From JBFXEO01 sp050180015 (GTDB lineage Bacteria > Bacteroidota > Bacteroidia > Bacteroidales > Tenuifilaceae), in the NCBI GenBank assembly GCA_050180015.1, contig JBFXEO010000033.1:1-18109 (forward strand): DNA of 18,109 nt. The letters run 5' to 3'. Both the position numbers and the translations under genes were made by a program. The notes beneath the pieces are model-generated. The model was not told the origin of the DNA. It ran no database searches and was given only the letters and a program-made list of their open reading frames with translations. This document shows, in pieces, positions 15,341 to 18,109 of the stretch (its first letter is position 1; every line of letters begins with the position of its first letter).

Positions 15341-15371
15341 TTGTATAATGAACATTTGTTCATTATTTTTG
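15341..15371 (+). promoter_or_regulatory. Promoter of the DUF134-NifX cluster (TTG, 20 bases, TATTTTTG)
   Basis: TTG at 15341-15343 is followed after exactly 20 bases by TATTTTTG at 15364-15371, an exact TAnnTTTG. It is the best-formed Bacteroidota promoter in the window. Transcription would begin near 15377, about 16 bases before the ATG at 15393. This excludes the upstream in-frame ATG at 15348. Confidence 0.7.
15345..15366 (+). promoter_or_regulatory. Palindromic operator inside the cluster promoter
   Basis: Two perfect 9-base arms (ATAATGAAC at 15345-15353, GTTCATTAT at 15358-15366) flank ATTT. The dyad fills the spacer between the -33 and -7 elements and overlaps the -7 by three bases, the classical place for a repressor. 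The core CATTTGTTC (15353-15361) recurs once at 15379-15387, between the transcription start and the ATG, as a likely second half-site. The regulator may be the DUF134 protein or an unlinked one. This is inference. Confidence 0.65.
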
Positions 15372-15392
15372 CATCGATCATTTGTTCGCTAT

Positions 15393-15953
15393 ATGTCACG
15401 ATTAAAAATTCCGCGAAAAGTTACAAATCCCCCTAAAATAAAGGGATTTAAACCGTATGGGCCTAGTTTAGACAGCCATAAACTTGAACCGATAATTCTC
15501 AATTTTGAGGAATACGAAGCATTCAAAATGTGCGATTACGATATGCACAATCATCATCAAGCTTCTGTCCTAATGAATGTTTCGCGCCCTACGTTTACCC
15601 GGATCTACGCATCGGCGCGGATGAAAATTTCTAGGGCCTTTGTCGAAGGCCGACAAATAGAAATTGAGGGAGGCAAAGTTTATTTCGATAGCGATTGGTA
15701 CCACTGCCATACGTGCGATTGCCATTTTAATAACCCCGAAAAAAATATCGCCATTCAGAGCTGTCCGTTGTGCGGTAGTACCGACTTCGACCAATTTACC
15801 GAGAGCAATTCTGAGAATACCCCTCAAATTGTCCATGAAGATTTGTGCGTTTGCCCTAAATGCGGCTATACAAGAAAACACCATTATGGCGTGCCATGTA
15901 GAACGGAAACCTGTCCCACATGCAAAACACCTTTGGTTAGAAACAATTTATGA
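15393..15953 (+). CDS. DUF134-family putative DNA-binding protein with two C-terminal zinc-ribbon-like modules
   Basis: The product is 186 residues from MSRLKIPRKV. Residues 1 to about 98 match the DUF134 family: PRKV...P.I.GFKPYG, then LNFEEYEAFKMCDYDMHNHHQASVLMNVSRPTFTRIYASARMKIS, a helix-turn-helix (about 53-82) of the sigma-region-4 type, then the IEIEGGKVYF strand. Two Cys clusters follow: C105, C108, C110, C124, C127 (HCHTCDCH...SCPLCGS) and C152, C154, C157, C169, C174, C177 (CVCPKCGY...GVPC...CPTCK). Both look like zinc or Fe-S binding ribbons. DUF134 proteins are usually about 100 residues long, so this is an extended version. As first gene behind a palindromic operator it is a good candidate for an autoregulator that senses metal or redox state, which is inferred. 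The frame is open to an ATG at 15348, but that codon lies inside the promoter. Its TGA overlaps the next ATG. Confidence 0.85.
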   Translation: MSRLKIPRKVTNPPKIKGFKPYGPSLDSHKLEPIILNFEEYEAFKMCDYDMHNHHQASVLMNVSRPTFTRIYASARMKISRAFVEGRQIEIEGGKVYFDSDWYHCHTCDCHFNNPEKNIAIQSCPLCGSTDFDQFTESNSENTPQIVHEDLCVCPKCGYTRKHHYGVPCRTETCPTCKTPLVRNNL

Positions 15954-16297
15954 ACTACGGAACAATGAGAATTGCAATAACATCCCAGGGAAACTCTACA
16001 GAGTCGCAACTCGATCAACGATTCGGGCATTGCAAGTACTTTGTAATTTACGATACGCAAACAAAGGCAATGGAAATAATCCCTAACCCTTACAGCGAAG
16101 CCGAAGAGCAAGCCGGAATACTTGCGGTAAAACTGCTATCATCAAAAAAAGCTGTAAGAATTATTTCCGGAGAATTTGGAATTAAGGTAAAGCCACTACT
16201 AGATAGTTTAAAGATTCAAATGATCATGCTGAAAAATTCCGAAAAGAGTATTCAGTCAATTATAGAGATGCTCAATAATACAGTAAAAGAATTTTAA
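15950..16297 (+). CDS. NifX/NafY-like (MTH1175-type) protein 1
   Basis: This 115-residue protein has the fold shared by NifX, NafY, the C-terminal part of some NifB proteins and the orange protein. The N-terminal strand MRIAITSQG is followed by the signature LDQRFGHCKYFVIYD with its HC pair, then AEEQAGILAVKLLSSKKAVRIISGEFGIKVKPLLDSLKIQ. Family members bind or carry metal clusters such as nitrogenase cofactor precursors or the Mo/Cu cluster of the orange protein. The usual GNxGPNA loop is here GEFGIKV. The start at 15950 overlaps the DUF134 stop (ATGA). The alternative ATG at 15965 (MRIAIT) fits the family N-terminus equally well. The gene lies in a six-gene run with no nitrogenase structural genes in view. 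Confidence 0.82.
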   Translation: MNYGTMRIAITSQGNSTESQLDQRFGHCKYFVIYDTQTKAMEIIPNPYSEAEEQAGILAVKLLSSKKAVRIISGEFGIKVKPLLDSLKIQMIMLKNSEKSIQSIIEMLNNTVKEF

Positions 16298-16314
16298 ACT
16301 ATGGAGGATGATCA

Positions 16315-16638
16315 ATGAAAATAGCCATTCCAACAATAGGAAGTATTCTTGACGAGTACATGAACCAGTGCGAAGTATTTACCATTTTCTCCGTTGATGA
16401 TTCGTTAAAAATCACCGGTAAAGAAATACTTTACACCCCCGAGGGTTGCGATTGCAAGAATAACATCCCTCTTACGATGCAGCAAAAGGGGGTTACTGTA
16501 ATGGTTGTTTACAAATTACCTGAACACGCCGAAGGCGTTTGCGAAAAGTATGGAATAACATCCTATTTAGGATATACAGGGAAAATTGAAGATGTAGTAA
16601 GTAGATTCTTGGAGAAACTGAAAGATAACACGTTGTAG
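16315..16638 (+). CDS. NifX/NafY-like (MTH1175-type) protein 2
   Basis: This 107-residue protein begins MKIAIPTIGSILDEYMNQCEVFTIFSVDD. The layout is that of NifX-like domains, but the DxRFGxCxYF signature is replaced by DEYMNQCEVFTIF. A CDC motif follows (YTPEGCDCKNNIPLTMQQKGVTVMVVYKLPEHAEGVC), giving several cysteines that could bind metal. The C-terminal part KYGITSYLGYTGKIEDVVSRFLE is the usual final strand and helix. It is preceded by GGAGG (16303-16307) 7 bases from the ATG, an unusually strong ribosome binding site for Bacteroidota. The gap to the previous gene is 17 bases. Its partner may be the first NifX protein (heterodimer or division of labour). Metal and substrate are unknown. 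Confidence 0.78.
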   Translation: MKIAIPTIGSILDEYMNQCEVFTIFSVDDSLKITGKEILYTPEGCDCKNNIPLTMQQKGVTVMVVYKLPEHAEGVCEKYGITSYLGYTGKIEDVVSRFLEKLKDNTL

Positions 16639-16670
16639 TAATACTTTAACTACTTTTTAAACTGTTGCTT

Positions 16671-16862
16671 ATGCCAAAAATGAACGGGACAGGACCCGAA
16701 GGAAGAGGAAAAGAAAGCGGAAGACAACTTGGAAATTGCAGCAAACTTTCCGATGAAGAAAAGCTAAAACAATTAGGGAAAGGACTTGGGAAAAAGCGTC
16801 ACGCTGGAGGCGGACAGGGTAAAAGCAAAAGATTGAAATATAACAATTCAACCAACAAATGA
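16671..16862 (+). CDS. DUF5320-type small Gly/Lys-rich protein A
   Basis: This 63-residue basic protein has the N-terminal signature MPKMNGTGPEGRGKESGRQLGNC, matching the MPxxxxTGPxGxGxxxGRxxGxC pattern of small proteins found beside NifX-like genes in anaerobes. After the single Cys the tail is Lys/Gly-rich (KLKQLGKGLGKKRHAGGGQGKSKRLK) and probably disordered. No catalytic motif is present. The frame is open two codons upstream to a TTG, but the ATG at 16671 starts the signature. Function unknown. Its position suggests a role with the NifX proteins. Confidence 0.72.
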   Translation: MPKMNGTGPEGRGKESGRQLGNCSKLSDEEKLKQLGKGLGKKRHAGGGQGKSKRLKYNNSTNK

Positions 16863-16872
16863 GGGAATAAGC

Positions 16873-17103
16873 ATGCCAGGTTACAATCAAACAGGGCCAT
16901 TGGGTCAAGGACCTATGACCGGAAGAAAGATGGGACGTTGCACCAATTTTGGCGCAAACCGAAAAAATGTAAGCAACAAAACCGAAAACAATTCAACCGA
17001 AAATTCCATGGAAATTCCTTTTGGAAAAGGTCGTGGAATGGGCTATGGACGTGGATTTGGCCGTGGGCTTGGACGGCAAAGCCGTTTCAATGGAGGCGTG
17101 TAA
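16873..17103 (+). CDS. DUF5320-type small Gly/Arg-rich protein B
   Basis: This 76-residue protein has the better-conserved signature MPGYNQTGPLGQGPMTGRKMGRC. An Asn/Thr-rich linker (about 28-46) and a repetitive GR-rich tail (GKGRGMGYGRGFGRGLGRQSRF) follow. It is clearly related to the preceding gene in its first 23 residues, so the pair probably arose by tandem duplication and then diverged in the tails. The start follows the previous stop by 10 bases, with GAGGG (16861-16865) 7 bases upstream as ribosome binding site. Function unknown. The recurring link of this family with NifX-like proteins suggests an accessory factor for a metal-cluster protein. Confidence 0.78.
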   Translation: MPGYNQTGPLGQGPMTGRKMGRCTNFGANRKNVSNKTENNSTENSMEIPFGKGRGMGYGRGFGRGLGRQSRFNGGV

Positions 17104-17158
17104 GAGCGAGTAAGGACTATAATCACTTTTAAAATTTGTTTTAAATTACGGGGTAATT

Positions 17159-17527
17159 ATGAAAAAGAGAATTGCTATTCCTTTAGAGAATGGATTACTA
17201 TGTCCACATTTTGGGCATTGTCAGGCATTTGCTTTTATCGATGTTGATGACGATAAAATAACCAACGTAACAGTATTTGACCCTCCAGAGCATCAACCCG
17301 GAACATTCCCGGGGTTTGTTGCAACCAACGGAGCAACCGACGTAATTGGCGGAGGCATGGGCCCCCAGGCGGTTACCCTTTTTAACCAGGCAGGTATTAA
17401 TGTATTCATTGGTGCCCCCGTTGAGGAGCCAAGCAAGCTGGTAAACGATTTCATTGCTGGAACACTTGTGCTAAGCGCAAACTACTGTGATCATGGTGAT
17501 GGTGATCATCATGAACATCACCACTAA
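17159..17527 (+). CDS. NifX/NafY-like (MTH1175-type) protein 3 with histidine-rich tail
   Basis: This 122-residue protein is the most canonical of the three NifX-like copies: MKKRIAIPLENGLLCPHFGHCQAFAFIDVDDDKITNV, the loop PPEHQPGTFPGFVATNGATDVIGGGMGPQAVTLFNQAGINVFIGA, then VNDFIAGTLVLSANYCDH. It keeps the HFGHC signature (Cys and His) and ends in a His/Asp tail (CDHGDGDHHEHHH) that is likely to bind Fe, Ni, Cu or Zn. GGGG (17150-17153) lies 5 bases before the ATG. It appears to be the last gene of the transcript, since a hairpin follows 54 bases after the stop. This copy is the closest in the window to orange-protein or Fe-S carrier types. Which metal it binds is unknown. Confidence 0.85.
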   Translation: MKKRIAIPLENGLLCPHFGHCQAFAFIDVDDDKITNVTVFDPPEHQPGTFPGFVATNGATDVIGGGMGPQAVTLFNQAGINVFIGAPVEEPSKLVNDFIAGTLVLSANYCDHGDGDHHEHHH

Positions 17528-17580
17528 TGGCGTAAATGCGATTAACAGAGTAAATGCCAAGATTGTTTCTTAAAAACCTA

Positions 17581-17624
17581 CCTACGGCTATTCGACAAGA
17601 TTAACCTGTCCAATAGCCGTAAGG
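17581..17624 (+). terminator. Long hairpin after the third NifX gene
   Basis: A perfect 10-bp stem (TACGGCTATT at 17583-17592, AATAGCCGTA at 17612-17621) continues inward past one C/C mismatch with GACA/TGTC (17594-17597, 17607-17610) around a 9-base loop. It extends outward by CC/GG with a bulged A. The following sequence is T-rich but has no immediate T-run, so it may be a terminator or an RNA-stabilising structure. Confidence 0.55.
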
Positions 17625-17628
17625 TTAA

Positions 17629-17739
17629 GTTTCTGGATTTTTTCAACTTACATTAAACTCCAACAATTACGCAAAGGCTCCCGAAATTCAGAGGGAACTT
17701 AACCGTAAACTTGCAGAAATCAGTAATATGGATGATTGA
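17629..17739 (+). pseudogene. Possible coding remnant between the cluster and the CGGC gene
   Basis: A 36-codon frame without a usable start ends in SNNYAKAPEIQRELNRKLAE, then ISNMDD and a TGA. The charged helical ending looks like the C-terminus of a real protein rather than random sequence, but I recognise no family. It may be a gene scar left by a deletion or transfer. Otherwise the 17528-17855 gap holds only the hairpin at 17581 and AT-rich sequence. Confidence 0.2.
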
Positions 17740-17855
17740 TTAACGAAAATGATCCGCGAATTTTCTTCCTACTAATTGTAAAATGTGAGGTATCGCCAAT
17801 CTTCTAATGGTTGATAAAGGCAGTTTTATTGTTTACAATCCAAATTAAACTAAAA

Positions 17856-18109
17856 ATGGAAAAAGTAAAGATCGGAATCATAATATGCCACCGTTACAGA
17901 ACTTGTGCTGGAGGCAAATGTCTTAAATCCCTCAAGAACAGAGAAGGTGCTTTCGAAATGTATAAGGACGAGGATGTTGACCTCGTAGGGTTCACAACCT
18001 GTGGCGGTTGTCCCGGTGGAAATATAGAATATGCCCCCGAAGAAATGAAAAAGAACGGGGCAACACACATACATCTTGCCACAGGGTTACTCGTAGGAGA
18101 TCGGAAGAG
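17856..18109 (+). CDS. CGGC-domain putative metal-binding protein (partial, cut by contig end)
   Basis: The frame starts MEKVKIGIIICHRYRTCAGG and is open to the window edge (84 codons). Conserved cysteines appear in ICHRYRTCAGGKC and in the family-naming TTCGGCPGGNIE, followed by GATHIHLATGLLVG. CGGC-domain proteins are about 110-140 residues long and usually continue after this point with a further Cys-containing stretch (PPCP type). That part is missing. The last 12 bases match a sequencing adapter, so the trailing residues GDRK are artefactual and genuine sequence ends at about 18097. CGGC proteins are presumed metal binders of anaerobes, with no established reaction. Proximity suggests a role with the NifX-like cluster, although a hairpin and a 328-base gap separate them. 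Confidence 0.82.
   Translation, partial: MEKVKIGIIICHRYRTCAGGKCLKSLKNREGAFEMYKDEDVDLVGFTTCGGCPGGNIEYAPEEMKKNGATHIHLATGLLVGDRK
18098..18109. other. Residual Illumina adapter sequence
   Basis: The final 12 bases are AGATCGGAAGAG, identical to the first 12 bases of the common TruSeq adapter. The match sits exactly at the window end and breaks the conserved CGGC reading, so it is almost certainly adapter read-through and not genomic DNA. Confidence 0.92.

Noticed and set aside
15348..15392. Upstream ATG for the DUF134 gene
   Set aside because: The codon lies within the palindrome between the -33 and -7 elements, upstream of the predicted transcription start. MSRLKIPRK at 15393 is the usual family N-terminus.
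15664..16086. 140-codon alternative frame across DUF134 and the first NifX gene
   Set aside because: It crosses two recognisable genes in another frame and has no family features.
16669..16908. Minus-strand frame over the two small Gly-rich genes
   Set aside because: The plus-strand frames carry the conserved TGPxGxG signature twice, and the antisense product is hydrophobic without a motif.
1..18109. CRISPR arrays, insertion sequences, tRNA or rRNA genes
   Set aside because: No regularly spaced repeats, transposase genes, terminal inverted repeats or tRNA-like T-loop sequences were seen on reading the gaps. A covariance-model search was not possible here.

Overview
The window looks like a metagenome or draft-genome contig fragment from a Bacteroidota bacterium, most likely an anaerobic or microaerophilic member of the Bacteroidales/Marinilabiliales side. 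The reasons are: a protein with a type IX secretion C-terminal sorting domain, several exact TAnnTTTG -7 promoter elements of the Bacteroidota type, few Shine-Dalgarno sequences in the housekeeping part, a queuine tRNA-ribosyltransferase without the usual zinc cysteines next to an LptF/LptG permease, a kinase-free PASTA protein, and menaquinone synthesis by the futalosine route (MqnE). The last 12 bases are identical to the start of the common Illumina adapter, so the right edge is almost certainly a true contig end with untrimmed adapter.

Left part (1-6857), mostly minus strand: the N-terminal glutaminase half of NAD+ synthetase (cut by the window edge), a small outer-membrane beta-barrel protein, then plus-strand ispE. 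After a shared hairpin come a biotin carrier and a methylmalonyl-CoA decarboxylase/propionyl-CoA carboxylase type carboxyltransferase. A strong terminator separates these from an LptF/LptG-family permease and tgt, which form their own transcription unit with a clear -7 box in front of tgt.

Middle part (7050-15148), plus strand: a tightly packed unit of a membrane GT2 glycosyltransferase, an ECF-like sigma factor (10-bp overlap) and rsmG; then rpmH (51 codons) with its own promoter and terminator; then mqnE; then a unit of PASTA-domain membrane protein, a T9SS-sorted surface or secreted protein, and rluD, whose start overlaps the previous stop (ATGA).

Right part (15341-18109), plus strand: the accessory region. 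One promoter, whose -33/-7 spacer is filled by a 22-bp palindrome, drives DUF134 (helix-turn-helix plus two Cys clusters), two NifX/MTH1175-like proteins, two tandem DUF5320-type micro-proteins and a third NifX-like protein with a histidine-rich tail. After a hairpin and a 300-base gap, a CGGC-domain protein runs into the contig end. The parts resemble metal-cofactor or Fe-S handling clusters of anaerobes, such as those around the Mo/Cu 'orange protein' of Desulfovibrio. The Mrp/MinD-type ATPases usually found with such genes are absent from the window. This cluster is the best candidate for an under-described system here. The function is inferred from family resemblance only.
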